From: Georgenia sp. M64
Lineage (GTDB): Bacteria > Actinomycetota > Actinomycetes > Actinomycetales > Actinomycetaceae
NCBI RefSeq assembly: GCF_038049925.1
Contig: NZ_CP145809.1
Coordinates: 2,046,001 to 2,110,000, forward strand
Direction of reading: 5' to 3'
Length of the DNA: 64,000 nucleotides
Shown here piece by piece: positions 45,201 through 53,508 of the stretch; position 1 is the first letter of the stretch; each line of letters starts with the position of its first letter. Below the pieces are notes generated by a model. The model saw only the letters and a program-made list of their open reading frames with translations. It was not told the DNA's origin and searched no databases. The translations under genes were made by a program, and so were the position numbers.

Positions 45201-45310
45201 GCGGCGACCACCGGGGCGAGCGCGGCCTCGGCGAGGAGGATCTCGGCGCGGGCGGGCGCCGCGAACCCCAGCCGGCGCAGCCGGCTGGCGGCGGAGACCT
45301 CACGCGGCAC
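42272..45310 (-). CDS. glnE: Glutamine synthetase adenylyltransferase / deadenylase
   Basis: A 1012-residue bifunctional enzyme with two nucleotidyltransferase halves. The first has GGRELNYISDVDVVYV and removes AMP; the second has GGEEMSYASDADVLFVHEP and adds AMP to the glnA1 Tyr. Helical linkers separate them. Length and order are those of actinobacterial GlnE. The GTG at 45310 is 11 bases after the glnA2 stop, so glnA2-glnE form an operon as in M. tuberculosis (Rv2222c-Rv2221c). Confidence 0.97.
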   Translation of the reverse strand: MPREVSAASRLRRLGFAAPARAEILLAEAALAPVVAAAEAAGAPLPEALGRAADPDLALLTLLRLVEAADDGGDLAAVLTTDGPHRDRLLAVLGASSALGDMLVARPGDVSLLAEREGEVPVLDLTAEDERERALRAVGADHRDTVPVATVTGAEGVDTLRRTYRRRILEIAAADLTSPDPLADLPKVAAAVADVVAGALDAALAVVRADQPDGARGVRLAVLGMGKTGGRELNYISDVDVVYVVEPAEGTDEGEALAVGTRLAAALARACAGPSGEPALWPLDANLRPEGKDGPLVRTLASHLAYYERWAKAWEFQALLKARPVAGDLALGQAYVEALAPMVWSAVEREHFVEDAQAMRRRVEDTVPAQHAERQLKLGKGGLRDVEFTVQLLQMVHGRTDETIRSRTTLQGLAQLARAGYVGRDHAEELGHHYRFLRALEHRIQLYRLRRSHLVPTDEADLRRLGRSLRTDGVDGAESLEERWRQVRREVRHLHEEIFYRPLLPLTAQLSAQDVVLAPEAARARLAAIGFHDPAGAIRHIAALTEGITRRAAIQRQLLPVMLGWFAQGPEPDSGLLSFRKLSETMGTTHWYLKLLRDSGAAAERLAHLLSHSRYVAASLATLPEAVRWLDDDDELAPRTREVLEPELLALQSRRAEPVPGVMVARYLRRRELLRAGIGDVLDAVPDGRSRAMITTAADVTLAGALRVAVAEATAEAGLSEPPSRYLVVAMGRLGGEEMSYASDADVLFVHEPEPGADPETATRTAVAVASKVRGLLGEGGGEPPLAVDADLRPEGRNGPMTRTLSAYAEYYERWVEPWERQALLRARPVAGDDDLARRFVALVDPLRYPAEGLTEAELRELRRIKARVESERMPRGVPPTRHLKLGRGGLSDVEWTVQLLQLRHAGRVPELRTTSTTRALHALHEAGLVSAEEAARLDGAWQLASRIRDAIVLGTGRTTGAKIDTLPHEAVELEVVARILGYPPGRRLDLEEEYLRRARRARTVVDELFYQ

Positions 45311-45321
45311 GGGCGGTCAGC

Positions 45322-46656
45322 TCACAGGGCGGGGATGAAGCGCTGCAGCTCGTACGCCGTCACCTGGGCCCGGTACTCCTCCCACTCCGTGCGCTTGTTG
45401 CGCAGGAAGAACTCGAATGTGTCCTCACCGAGCGTCTCGGCGACGAGCTCGGAGGTCTCCATGATCTCCACGGCCTCGCGCAGCGAGTTCGGCAACGACC
45501 TGATCCCCAGCGCCTTGCGCTCGGCCCGGCTCATCGCCCAGACGTCGTCGTCGGCGCCCTCGGGCAGCTCGTAGCCCTCCTCGATGCCCTTGAGGCCGGC
45601 GTTGAGCAGCACCGCGAAGGCGAGGTAGGGGTTGGCCGCGGAGTCCAGCGCCCGGTACTCCACCCGCGCCGAGCCGCCCTTGTCGGGCTTGTACATGGGC
45701 ACCCGCACGAGCGCGGAGCGGTTGTTGTGGCCCCAGCACACGTAGCTGGGGGCCTCGCCGCCGCCCCACAGGCGCTTGTAGGAGTTGACGTGCTGGTTGC
45801 ACACGGCGGTGATCTCCGCGGCGTGCCGCAGCAGGCCGGCGATGAACGCCCGGCCGGTGTCGGAGAGCTGGTACTGCCCGGCGGGGTCGTAGAAGGCGTT
45901 GTGCTCACCCTCGAACAGGGACAGGTGGGTGTGCATGCCGGAGCCGGGGGCGTCCACCAGCGGCTTGGGCATGAACGTCGCCAGCACGTCCTGCTGGAGG
46001 GCGACCTCCTTGATGACGGTGCGGAAGGTCTGGATGTTGTCGGCCGTGCTCAGCGCGTCGGCGTAGCGCAGGTCGATCTCGTTCTGGCCCGGGCCGGCCT
46101 CGTGGTGGGAGAACTCCACGGAGATCCCCATCGACTCGAGCGTGGTGATCGCGTCACGGCGGAAGTCGTGGGCGGTGCCGCGCGCGACGTGGTCGAAGTA
46201 CCCGCCACGGTCGATGGGCACCAGCCCGTCCTCCGGCGAGGAGTTCTGGAAGAGGTAGAACTCGATCTCGGGGTGGGTGTAGAAGGTGAAGCCCTTCTCG
46301 GCCGCCTTGTCCATCGCGCGGCGCAGCACCCCGCGCGGGTCGGACCGGGCCGGCTCGCCCGCCGGGGTGAGGATGTCGCAGAACATCCGGGCCACGCCGT
46401 TCTCCTCACCGCGCCAGGGCAGCACCTGGAAGGTGGCCGGGTCCGGCTTGGCGAGCATGTCCGCCTCGTAGACCCGGGTCAGGCCCTCGATGGAGGAACC
46501 GTCGAACCCGATGCCCTCCGCGAAGGCCCCCTCGAGCTCGGCCGGCGCGATGGCCACGGACTTCAGCACGCCCAGGACGTCGGTGAACCACAGCCGGATG
46601 AACCGGATGTCGCGCTCCTCGATCGACCTGAGCACGTACTCCTGCTGCCTGTCCAT
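45322..46656 (-). CDS. glnA2: Glutamine synthetase type I, non-adenylylated paralogue
   Basis: A 444-residue GS-like protein. Catalytic signatures are present (FDGSSIEGL, HPEIEFYLF, PGSGMHTHLSLF, NRSALVRVP), but the adenylylation-site Tyr region is absent (ELPEGADDDVWAMSRAE). It is the GS-I alpha/GlnA2 type, whose members in Streptomyces can act on polyamines rather than ammonia; activity here is not known. GAGGAGG precedes the ATG at 46656; a frame 20 codons longer has no such site. Confidence 0.93.
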   Translation of the reverse strand: MDRQQEYVLRSIEERDIRFIRLWFTDVLGVLKSVAIAPAELEGAFAEGIGFDGSSIEGLTRVYEADMLAKPDPATFQVLPWRGEENGVARMFCDILTPAGEPARSDPRGVLRRAMDKAAEKGFTFYTHPEIEFYLFQNSSPEDGLVPIDRGGYFDHVARGTAHDFRRDAITTLESMGISVEFSHHEAGPGQNEIDLRYADALSTADNIQTFRTVIKEVALQQDVLATFMPKPLVDAPGSGMHTHLSLFEGEHNAFYDPAGQYQLSDTGRAFIAGLLRHAAEITAVCNQHVNSYKRLWGGGEAPSYVCWGHNNRSALVRVPMYKPDKGGSARVEYRALDSAANPYLAFAVLLNAGLKGIEEGYELPEGADDDVWAMSRAERKALGIRSLPNSLREAVEIMETSELVAETLGEDTFEFFLRNKRTEWEEYRAQVTAYELQRFIPAL

Positions 46657-46825
46657 CGACCCCTCCTCGGTCCGGGACCGCCACGGAAGGTGCCCGGGCG
46701 GACGTGCGAGGGGCACGGGCCCCCACAGGCCCCATCATGGCGCACGCCCGGCCGCCCGCGCGCCGCCGACCGGCATCCGCCCCTCCGGCGCGCTGCGCCG
46801 TCGCCTGCGGCAATAGGCTCGGGGC

Positions 46826-48481
46826 ATGGCTGAACTGCGCATCGCCCTCGCCCAGGTCAACAGCGCCGTCGGCGACCTCGACGCCAACGCCTCCGCCGTG
46901 CGTGCCGTGACCGCCCGCGCCGTCGCGGCCGGGGCCGACGTCGTGCTCCTGCCCGAGATGGTCCTGACCGGCTACCCCGTCGAGGACCTCGCCCTGCGCG
47001 GGTCGTTCCAGCGCGCCGCGGCCGCGCGCCTGGAGACCCTGGCCGCCGAGCTCGCCGCGGACGGCCTGGGCACCACCGCCGTCGTGCTGGGCTCGCTGGG
47101 CACCGCCCGGGCCGAGCGGCCCACCAACGTCGCCGCGGTCCTGCGCGGCGGCGCCGTCGAGGCGGTCTACACCAAGCACCACCTGCCCAACTACGGCGTG
47201 TTCGACGAGTACCGGATCTTCGCCCCGGGCGACCCGGACGACGTCGTGGTCGTCGAGGCCGGCGGGCAGCGGCTCGGTGTGGCGATCTGCGAGGACATCT
47301 GGGTCGACGGCGGGCCGGTCGCCGCGATGGCCGACGACGGTCTCGACGCCCTCCTGGTCCTCAACGGCTCGCCGTACGAGTTCGGCAAGGGTGCCGTGCG
47401 GCGGCGTCTCACCCGTGACCGGGCGCGGCAGCTCGGCTGCCCGGTCCTCTACGTCAACCTCGTCGGCGGCCAGGACGACCTCGTCTTCGACGGCCACAGC
47501 TTTGTCGTCGACGCCGCCGGGGACCTCGTCGCGGCGTCCCCGGGCTTCGTCGAGGACCTCCTGCTGGTGGCGCTGCCCGGGGACGGCGCGGCCCCCACCA
47601 CCCCGGCCGGGTACGCCCTGCCCCCGGAGCGGTCGGACATCGCCCAGATGTACGAGGCCATCGTCCTGGGTCTGCGCGACTACGTGCGCAAGAACGGCTT
47701 CGAGAAGGTCGTGCTGGGTCTGTCCGGCGGCATCGACTCGGCCCTCGTCGCCGCCGTGGCCGCCGACGCGATCGGTGGGGAGAACGTCGTGGGGATCTCG
47801 ATGCCCTCGCGGTACTCCTCGGACCACTCGCGCGACGACGCCGCCGACCTCGCCCGCCGCATCGGCGCCGACTACCGGGTGCGCCCCATCGGCCCGATGG
47901 TCGAGGCCTTCCTCGCCGAGATGGACATCACCGGGGTCGCGGAGGAGAACCTCCAGGCGCGGGTGCGCGCCGTCGTCCTCATGGCCGTGTCGAACTCCGA
48001 GGGACCGCTGCTCCTGGCGACCGGGAACAAGAGCGAGCTCGCTGTCGGGTACTCCACCGTCTACGGCGACGCCGCGGGCGGGTACGCGCCGCTCAAGGAC
48101 GTCCTCAAGACCCACGTGTGGGAGCTGGCCCGCTGGCGCAACGAGGCCGCCGCGGCCGCCGACGAGGAGCCGCCGATCCCGTGGAGCTCGATCGAGAAGG
48201 CTCCCTCGGCCGAGCTGCGCCCGGACCAGAAGGACTCCGACTCCCTGCCGGACTACGACCTGCTCGACAACGTCCTCGAGGGCTACGTCGAGCGCAGCCT
48301 CGGCCGGGAGGAGCTGCTCGACTCCGGGTTCGACCCCGAGACCGTCGAGCTCGTCCTGCGGCTCGTGGACCGCGCGGAGTGGAAGCGCCGCCAGTACCCC
48401 CTCGGCCCCAAGGTCACCGCGGTCGCGTTCGGCCGTGACCGGCGCCTGCCCGTGACCAACCGCTGGCGCGAGCGGCTCTGA
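46826..48481 (+). CDS. nadE: Glutamine-dependent NAD+ synthetase
   Basis: A 551-residue two-domain enzyme. The N-terminal nitrilase-type glutaminase has the Glu44-Lys117-Cys155 triad (LPEMVLTGYP, KHHLPNYGVFDE, AICEDIW). The C-terminal synthetase has the P-loop LGLSGGIDSAL. It amidates nicotinate adenine dinucleotide using glutamine made by the neighbouring enzymes. At 551 residues it is the shorter bacterial form. ATG at 46826 follows TAGGCT (46813-46818) by seven bases (leaderless). panB follows after 35 bases. Confidence 0.95.
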   Translation: MAELRIALAQVNSAVGDLDANASAVRAVTARAVAAGADVVLLPEMVLTGYPVEDLALRGSFQRAAAARLETLAAELAADGLGTTAVVLGSLGTARAERPTNVAAVLRGGAVEAVYTKHHLPNYGVFDEYRIFAPGDPDDVVVVEAGGQRLGVAICEDIWVDGGPVAAMADDGLDALLVLNGSPYEFGKGAVRRRLTRDRARQLGCPVLYVNLVGGQDDLVFDGHSFVVDAAGDLVAASPGFVEDLLLVALPGDGAAPTTPAGYALPPERSDIAQMYEAIVLGLRDYVRKNGFEKVVLGLSGGIDSALVAAVAADAIGGENVVGISMPSRYSSDHSRDDAADLARRIGADYRVRPIGPMVEAFLAEMDITGVAEENLQARVRAVVLMAVSNSEGPLLLATGNKSELAVGYSTVYGDAAGGYAPLKDVLKTHVWELARWRNEAAAAADEEPPIPWSSIEKAPSAELRPDQKDSDSLPDYDLLDNVLEGYVERSLGREELLDSGFDPETVELVLRLVDRAEWKRRQYPLGPKVTAVAFGRDRRLPVTNRWRERL

Positions 48482-48516
48482 CCCTCCCCCGCCCGACCGA
48501 GAGGACGACCCTTCCC

Positions 48517-49341
48517 ATGAGCACCCCCGCACCCGAGACACCCCGCCGGTTCCGGGTCCACCACCTGCGCCAGGCCAAGGAGCGCGGCGAACCCCTGACG
48601 ATGCTCACCGCCTACGACGCCGTCACCGCCCGGGTCTTCGACGAGGCGGGCGTCGACCTGCTCCTCGTCGGGGACTCCGTCGGCGACAACATGCTCGCCC
48701 ACGACTCCACGATCCCGGTGACGGTCGACGAGATGGTCGTCGCCACCCGGGCGGTCGCGCGCGTGACCCGCCGGGCGATGGTCGTGGCGGACCTGCCCTT
48801 CGGCTCCTACGAGGCATCCCCCGCCCAGTGCCACGCCACCGCCGTGCGGCTGGTCAAGGAGGCCGGCGCCCACGCGGTGAAGTTCGAGGGCGGGACGCAC
48901 CTGGCCGGCCACGTCGAGCTCCTCACCCGGTCGGGGATCCCCGTGGTGGGCCACCTGGGCTTCACGCCGCAGTCGGAGAACATCCTCGGCGGCAAGCGCG
49001 TCCAGGGCCGCGGCGAGGAGGCCGCCGACCGGCTCGTCGCCGACGCCCTCGCCCTGGCCGACGCCGGCGCCGTCGCCGTCGTCCTGGAGATGGTCCCCGC
49101 ACCCGTGGCCGACCGGGTCACCGAGGTGCTGCCCGTCCCCACGATCGGGATCGGCGCCGGGAACGGCTGCGACGGGCAGGTCCTCGTCTGGACCGACATG
49201 GCCGGCATGGGGTCGTGGTCCCCCCGGTTCGCCCGCCGCTACGCCGAGCTGGGCGCCGCGCTCGGCGCGGCGACGCGCCAGTACGTCACGGAGGTGCGGA
49301 CCCGGGCCTTCCCCGGGCCCGAGCACACCTACGAGAGCTGA
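48517..49341 (+). CDS. panB: 3-methyl-2-oxobutanoate hydroxymethyltransferase
   Basis: A 274-residue enzyme that makes ketopantoate, the first step of pantothenate and coenzyme A synthesis. Motifs include MLTAYDAVTARVFDEAG, VGDSVGDNMLAH, VKFEGG, GHLGFTPQS and IGIGAGNGCDGQVLV. Likely cotranscribed with nadE. Its last 13 bases overlap the 3' end of the opposing SPOR-like gene. Confidence 0.95.
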   Translation: MSTPAPETPRRFRVHHLRQAKERGEPLTMLTAYDAVTARVFDEAGVDLLLVGDSVGDNMLAHDSTIPVTVDEMVVATRAVARVTRRAMVVADLPFGSYEASPAQCHATAVRLVKEAGAHAVKFEGGTHLAGHVELLTRSGIPVVGHLGFTPQSENILGGKRVQGRGEEAADRLVADALALADAGAVAVVLEMVPAPVADRVTEVLPVPTIGIGAGNGCDGQVLVWTDMAGMGSWSPRFARRYAELGAALGAATRQYVTEVRTRAFPGPEHTYES

Positions 49342-49598
49342 GCGGACCCGCCGGCGCCTGTCGTGCCGCCCTCTGACCCGTCCGTCGTCCCCTCGACGGA
49401 CGGGTCGGCGCCGGGCTCCCCCTTCCAGGCGGCGTCGTCCTCCTCCCACTCCTCGTTGCGCGAGCGCACCGTGTCCATGGCGTGCCGCGCGGCCTCCGCC
49501 GACGGGTACGGGCCCATCCGGGAGGTCCAGCCCGCGACCTTCCCCTCCTGGACCTCGCCCGTGGCGAGGTCGTAGTAGAACTCGGGCTGCTCGCTCAT
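49329..49598 (-). CDS. Small SPOR-like protein
   Basis: An 89-residue acidic protein starting MSEQPEFYYDLATGEVQEG, with WTSRMGPYPSAEAARHAMDTV as core. This matches a short actinobacterial family annotated as SPOR domain-containing, which has no signal peptide or membrane helix. CGAGGAGG precedes the ATG at 49598. Function unknown. Convergent overlap with panB and divergent from map. Confidence 0.78.
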   Translation of the reverse strand: MSEQPEFYYDLATGEVQEGKVAGWTSRMGPYPSAEAARHAMDTVRSRNEEWEEDDAAWKGEPGADPSVEGTTDGSEGGTTGAGGSAQLS

Positions 49599-49659
49599 GC
49601 TCGTCCTCCTCGTCGCTGCCCGCGCGGACCGCGGGCCGCCCCGTCCGTAGACTGGGCCC

Positions 49660-50547
49660 ATGCTGGTGGACCCTATGCTCGCCGACCGCGCCCCCCGGGG
49701 CACCCTGACGAAGGGACGCGTCTCGCCGCTGCGGGAGGTGCCCGCGTCGATCCCGCGGCCGGAGTACGTCGGGCGCACGGGTCCGGAGCGGGTGAGCGCC
49801 TCCGAGGTGAAGTCGCCCGAGACGATCGAACGGATCCGGCGGGCCTCGCGCGTCGCGGCTCAGGCGCTGGCCGAGGTCGGCCGCCACGTCGCGCCGGGCG
49901 TGACGACGGACGAGCTGGACCGCATCGGCCACGAGTTCATGCTCGACCACGGCGCCTACCCCTCGACGCTGGGCTACATGGGCTTCCCCAAGTCGCTGTG
50001 CACGTCGGTCAACGAGGTGATCTGCCACGGCATCCCCGACTCGACCGTCCTGGCCGAGGGCGACATCCTCAACGTCGACGTCACCGCCTACCTCGACGGC
50101 GTCCACGGCGACCTCAACGCCATGTTCGAGGTGGGCGAGGTGGACGAGGAGTCCCACCTCCTCGTCGAGCGGACGAAGGTCGCCATGGAGCGCGGCATCA
50201 ACGCCGTGCGCCCGGGGCGCGCCGTCAACGTCATCGGCCGGGTCATCGAGGCCTACGCCCGGCGGTTCGACTACGGCGTCGTGCGCGACTTCACCGGCCA
50301 CGGCGTCGGCGAGGCGTTCCACTCCGGACTCATCATCCCCCACTACGACTCGGCCCCCCGCTACGACGACGTCATCGAGCCGGGCATGGTCTTCACGATC
50401 GAGCCGATGCTCACCCTCGGTGAGATCGACTGGGTCCAGTGGGACGACGGCTGGACCGTGCTGACCAAGGACCGCTCCCGCAGCGCCCAGTGGGAGCACA
50501 CCGTCGTCGTCACCGAGACCGGCGCGGAGATCCTCACCCTGCCCTGA
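49660..50547 (+). CDS. map: Type I methionine aminopeptidase with N-terminal extension
   Basis: A 295-residue enzyme that removes the initiator Met. The five metal ligands are seen: two Asp in [19 protein letters not shown], His in [11 protein letters not shown], Glu in FTIEPML, Glu in [10 protein letters not shown]. About 45 residues precede the core, as in mycobacterial MapB, and hold the Pro-rich segment of that class. The ATG at 49660 follows TAGACT (49648-49653) by six bases, which supports this start over M6. Confidence 0.95.
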   Translation: MLVDPMLADRAPRGTLTKGRVSPLREVPASIPRPEYVGRTGPERVSASEVKSPETIERIRRASRVAAQALAEVGRHVAPGVTTDELDRIGHEFMLDHGAYPSTLGYMGFPKSLCTSVNEVICHGIPDSTVLAEGDILNVDVTAYLDGVHGDLNAMFEVGEVDEESHLLVERTKVAMERGINAVRPGRAVNVIGRVIEAYARRFDYGVVRDFTGHGVGEAFHSGLIIPHYDSAPRYDDVIEPGMVFTIEPMLTLGEIDWVQWDDGWTVLTKDRSRSAQWEHTVVVTETGAEILTLP

Positions 50548-50612
50548 CGCCCCGGTCCGGATAACCTGCGGGTGCGCCGACCGGCGCGGCGGGACGGACA
50601 CGACGGAGAACC

Positions 50613-51368
50613 ATGAGCGACCTCATCGGATTCGGCATCGACATCGGCGGCTCGGGCATCAAGGGCGCCCCGGTCGACCTCACCACCGGTGAGCTCGTCG
50701 GCGACCGGCTGCGCATACCCACCCCGAACCCGTCCAAGCCGGCCGCCGTCGCGGCCACGGTGGCCGAGCTCGTCGCCTCCTTCGACGTGCCGGACACGAC
50801 CCCGATCGGGCTGACCTTCCCCGCCCCGATCAAGCACGGCGTCGTGGGGTTCATCGCCAACCTCCACAAGTCCTGGAAGGGCGTGGACGTCCCGGTCCTC
50901 ATGACCGAGGCCATCGGCCGTCAGGTCATCGCGGTCAACGACGCCGACGCCGCCGGCATCGCCGAGGTCGTCTACGGCGCCGCGAAGGGCGTGCCCGGTG
51001 TCGTCCTGGTCACGACGCTCGGCACCGGGATCGGCTCCGCGCTCATCGTCGACGGCACGCTCGTACCCAACACCGAGCTCGGCCACCTCGAGATCGACGG
51101 CCACGACGCCGAGCACCGCGCGGCCTCCTCCGCGCGCGAGGCGGAGGGGCTGTCGTGGGGCGAGTGGGCCGAGCGCCTCCAGCGGTTCTACGAGACGGTC
51201 GAGATGCTCTTCTCCCCCGACCTCCTCGTCGTCGGCGGCGGGGTGAGCAAGAAGCACGACAAGTTCCTCCCCCTGCTGACGACGAAGGCACCGATCGTCC
51301 CCGCGGCGCTGCGCAACACCGCCGGGATCGTCGGCGCCGCGCAGCTCGCCGCCCACGGCTACCGCTGA
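50613..51368 (+). CDS. ppgK: Polyphosphate glucokinase
   Basis: A 251-residue ROK-fold kinase using polyphosphate (and usually ATP) to phosphorylate glucose. The phosphate motif [14 protein letters not shown] is the PPGK version of DIGGTK, with [10 protein letters not shown] and [15 protein letters not shown] for the sugar/phosphate sites. It lacks the CxCGxxGC zinc site of the other ROK kinase in this window. GGAGAACC precedes the ATG, and TAACCT at about 50562-50567 is a -10 candidate. The next gene starts one base after the stop. Confidence 0.95.
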   Translation: MSDLIGFGIDIGGSGIKGAPVDLTTGELVGDRLRIPTPNPSKPAAVAATVAELVASFDVPDTTPIGLTFPAPIKHGVVGFIANLHKSWKGVDVPVLMTEAIGRQVIAVNDADAAGIAEVVYGAAKGVPGVVLVTTLGTGIGSALIVDGTLVPNTELGHLEIDGHDAEHRAASSAREAEGLSWGEWAERLQRFYETVEMLFSPDLLVVGGGVSKKHDKFLPLLTTKAPIVPAALRNTAGIVGAAQLAAHGYR

Positions 51369-51369
51369 C

Positions 51370-52212
51370 GTGGCCCGCGGCCTCGAGGAGGTCGCGCCCG
51401 GTGTCCACGTGGCCACCGCAGGGCTGTGGGCGACCACGTCCACGGTCGTCGTCGCGTCGGACCGCTCCTGCCTCCTCGTCGACCCCGCGCTGACCCCCGC
51501 CGAGCTCGACGGCCTCGCCGCGACCGTCGCCGGGCGCGGCTGGCGGGTGACGGCGGTGCTGTCCACCCACCCGCACTGGGACCACCTCCTGGTGCCGGCG
51601 TCGCTGACCGGCGTGGCCCACCTCGCCTCGGCGGCCGCCGTGCGCGCGGCTAGGGAAGGCCGGACCGCGCTGGTCGCCGAGGCCGCCGGGAGCGGCACCG
51701 GGTCGCAGGCGCACCTCGGCGTCCCGGACGCCCTGCCCGCCGGGGCGGCCGGGGACGGGCCGTCCGTGCCGACCTGGCCCGCGGTCAGGCTCGCCGAGCA
51801 TCGTGCGCACGCGCCGGGGCACCTCACGGTCGTCGTCCCCGTCGCGCGGGCGCTCCTCGTCGGCGACATGCTCTCGGACCGCGAGGTCCCCCTGCTCGAC
51901 CTCGACGCGGCCGACCCGGTGACGGACTACGTCGCGGGGCTGGCGCTCCTGGCCTCCCTGCTGCCGGCAGCCGACGTGGTCGTGCCCGGGCACGGCACCG
52001 TCGCCACCGCCGCCCAGGCCCGCGCACGCCTCGACGCCGACCTGCGCTACCTCGACGGCCTGGCGGCCGGCCGTCCCGGCACCGACCCGCGCCTGGGCGA
52101 CCCGTGGGTCAGGGCGGAGCACGAGCGTCAGGCGGACCGGCTCCGCGGTGACCCCGGACCTGCGGCAGGGCCGCCGCCGCGAGATCAGGGGCGGGATCCG
52201 GGTCGTCCCTGA
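51370..52212 (+). CDS. Metallo-beta-lactamase-fold hydrolase
   Basis: A 280-residue MBL-fold protein with the metal motif STHPHWDHLL (HxHxDH), a middle His (HAPGHLTV), Asp in LLVGDMLSD and the C-terminal VVPGHG. The substrate is unknown; it could be a thioester or phosphoester hydrolase. GTG at 51370, one base after ppgK, indicates one operon. The last ~40 residues are low complexity. Confidence 0.82.
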   Translation: MARGLEEVAPGVHVATAGLWATTSTVVVASDRSCLLVDPALTPAELDGLAATVAGRGWRVTAVLSTHPHWDHLLVPASLTGVAHLASAAAVRAAREGRTALVAEAAGSGTGSQAHLGVPDALPAGAAGDGPSVPTWPAVRLAEHRAHAPGHLTVVVPVARALLVGDMLSDREVPLLDLDAADPVTDYVAGLALLASLLPAADVVVPGHGTVATAAQARARLDADLRYLDGLAAGRPGTDPRLGDPWVRAEHERQADRLRGDPGPAAGPPPRDQGRDPGRP

Positions 52213-52273
52213 TGTGCGGAGCGGGCCGATGCGCGACGCTGGAGGCACCGACAACGAAGAAGAGGTGCACGAC

Positions 52274-52486
52274 GTGAACGACATCCGAGGCGGCATGCGC
52301 AACCAGGGTCTGGTCCGCCCCCGCGACACCCGCGTCCTCGCGGGCGTGTGCGCGGGCCTGGGCCGGCGCTTCGGCCTGTCCCCGTGGGTGGCGCGGCTGC
52401 TGTTCGTCCTGCTGCTCATGGTCCTGCCCGGCAGCCAGCTCGTGGTCTACCCCATCCTGTGGGTCCTCATGCCCAACGAGTACTGA
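52274..52486 (+). CDS. PspC-domain membrane protein
   Basis: A 70-residue protein consisting of a PspC domain: RDTRVLAGVCAGLGRRFGLSPW followed by hydrophobic segments ending VVYPILWVLMPNEY. PspC domains take part in membrane stress responses. The GTG at 52274 is chosen from GAAGAGG upstream and the family N-terminus; a frame from 52148 would overlap the preceding gene. Confidence 0.85.
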   Translation: MNDIRGGMRNQGLVRPRDTRVLAGVCAGLGRRFGLSPWVARLLFVLLLMVLPGSQLVVYPILWVLMPNEY

Positions 52487-52620
52487 CCCGCCCTCGCCGA
52501 GGCGCGGTCCGGCCGCCACCGGCGGACCTCCGACACGCGGCACCACCTGCCCGTTCACCGGCCGTACACCGGCCGTCGTTACGATCGGTGGCAGGGGTAC
52601 GGGTTCTGAGGAGCAACACG

Positions 52621-53055
52621 GTGGTCATGGTCTCGCGCTGGTTCGTCGTCGGGGCGGCCGCCCTGGCCGGAGTCGGCCTGGCGACCTCCGCGGCGCTGTC
52701 GGACGTCTCCCTGGGCCCGGAGGGACCCCTCCGGGTGGTCCTCACCGCGGCCGGCACCGGTCGCACGGCGGACTGCTCGGCCGCAGCGTTCGAGGGGACC
52801 TTCTTCGACGGTGCCACGGTCACCGTGACGGACGCCGCCGGCACGGTCGTCGGCGCGGGCGAGCTCGACGCCACGGGCCAGGCCACCCCCGACGGCTGCG
52901 CCTGGTCCCTCACGTTCGGTGAGCTCACGGGCGCCGAGAGCTACGTCGTCGAGCTGCGCCGCGAGGGAACGCCACCACGGGTGCACACCTACGACTTCAC
53001 CGTGGCCGAGCTCGAGGAGAAGGACTGGACCGTCTGGGTCAGCGTGTTCGCCTGA
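52621..53055 (+). CDS. Small exported protein, unknown function
   Basis: A 144-residue protein beginning VVMVSRWFVVGAAALAGVGLA, a signal peptide with probable cleavage after ATSA. The mature part has two Cys (TADCSAAAF and PDGCAWS) that could form a disulfide and a beta-rich, Thr/Gly/Val-rich sequence ending DWTVWVSVFA, suggesting a small Ig-like exported domain. No family recognised. GGAG eight bases upstream favours GTG at 52621 over the ATG at 52627. TACGAT at 52580-52585 is a -10 candidate. It ends 11 bases before rnpB (opposite strand). Confidence 0.72.
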   Translation: MVMVSRWFVVGAAALAGVGLATSAALSDVSLGPEGPLRVVLTAAGTGRTADCSAAAFEGTFFDGATVTVTDAAGTVVGAGELDATGQATPDGCAWSLTFGELTGAESYVVELRREGTPPRVHTYDFTVAELEEKDWTVWVSVFA

Positions 53056-53065
53056 CGGCCCGGGT

Positions 53066-53455
53066 GCGGATGAGTCGGCCGGTACGCCGGGTTCTGTCCC
53101 GCCGGGTCGTTGCCGTCCCGGCGGTGGCGGCCATCCATCTACGACGTACGTTGCCGCACGCCTCCAGCGACCTACCCGCAGGCTCGGGCGGGCAGCCCTG
53201 ATCACGCCTGCTGTCTGGTCTTGCTCCGGGTGGGGTTTGCCTAGCCGCGACGGTCACCCGCCGCGCTGGTGGTCTCTTACACCACCGTTTCACCCTTACC
53301 GCCGGATCGCTCCGGCGGCGGTCTGCTCTCTGTGGCACTGTCCCGCGGGTCACCCCGGGTGGGTGTTACCCACCACCCTGCCCTACGGAGCCCGGACGTT
53401 CCTCGGCGCCCCGGCCGAGGCCGGGACGACGCGACCGCCTGGCCGACTCATCCGC
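53066..53455 (-). ncRNA. rnpB: RNase P RNA (bacterial type A)
   Basis: About 390 bases read on the minus strand. The 5' end GCGGATGAGTCGGCC pairs with the 3' end GGCCGACTCATCCGC (helix P1). Conserved elements appear in order: GAGGAACGTCCGGGCTCC, AGGGCAGGGTGGTGGGTAAC, CACAGAGAGCAGACCGCC, GGTAAGGGTGAAACGGTGG with GTAAGAGACCACC, AGATGGATGGCCGCC and ACAGAACCCGGCGTACCGG. It is the catalytic subunit that matures tRNA 5' ends. Ends are inferred from the P1 helix. Confidence 0.95.
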
Positions 53456-53508
53456 GCCGCCATGGTACCCCGGGCGGACGCAGGGCGACCGGCCGTTACC
53501 ATTCCCCG

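Noticed and set aside
42404-45574. Open frame of 1056 codons antisense to glnE
   Set aside because: Same effect of base composition; glnE on the other strand has full catalytic motifs.
53269-53508. N-terminal extension of yaaA through the upstream region
   Set aside because: That stretch is the RNase P RNA on the other strand, and YaaA proteins begin at the LVLLPPSEGKT motif.
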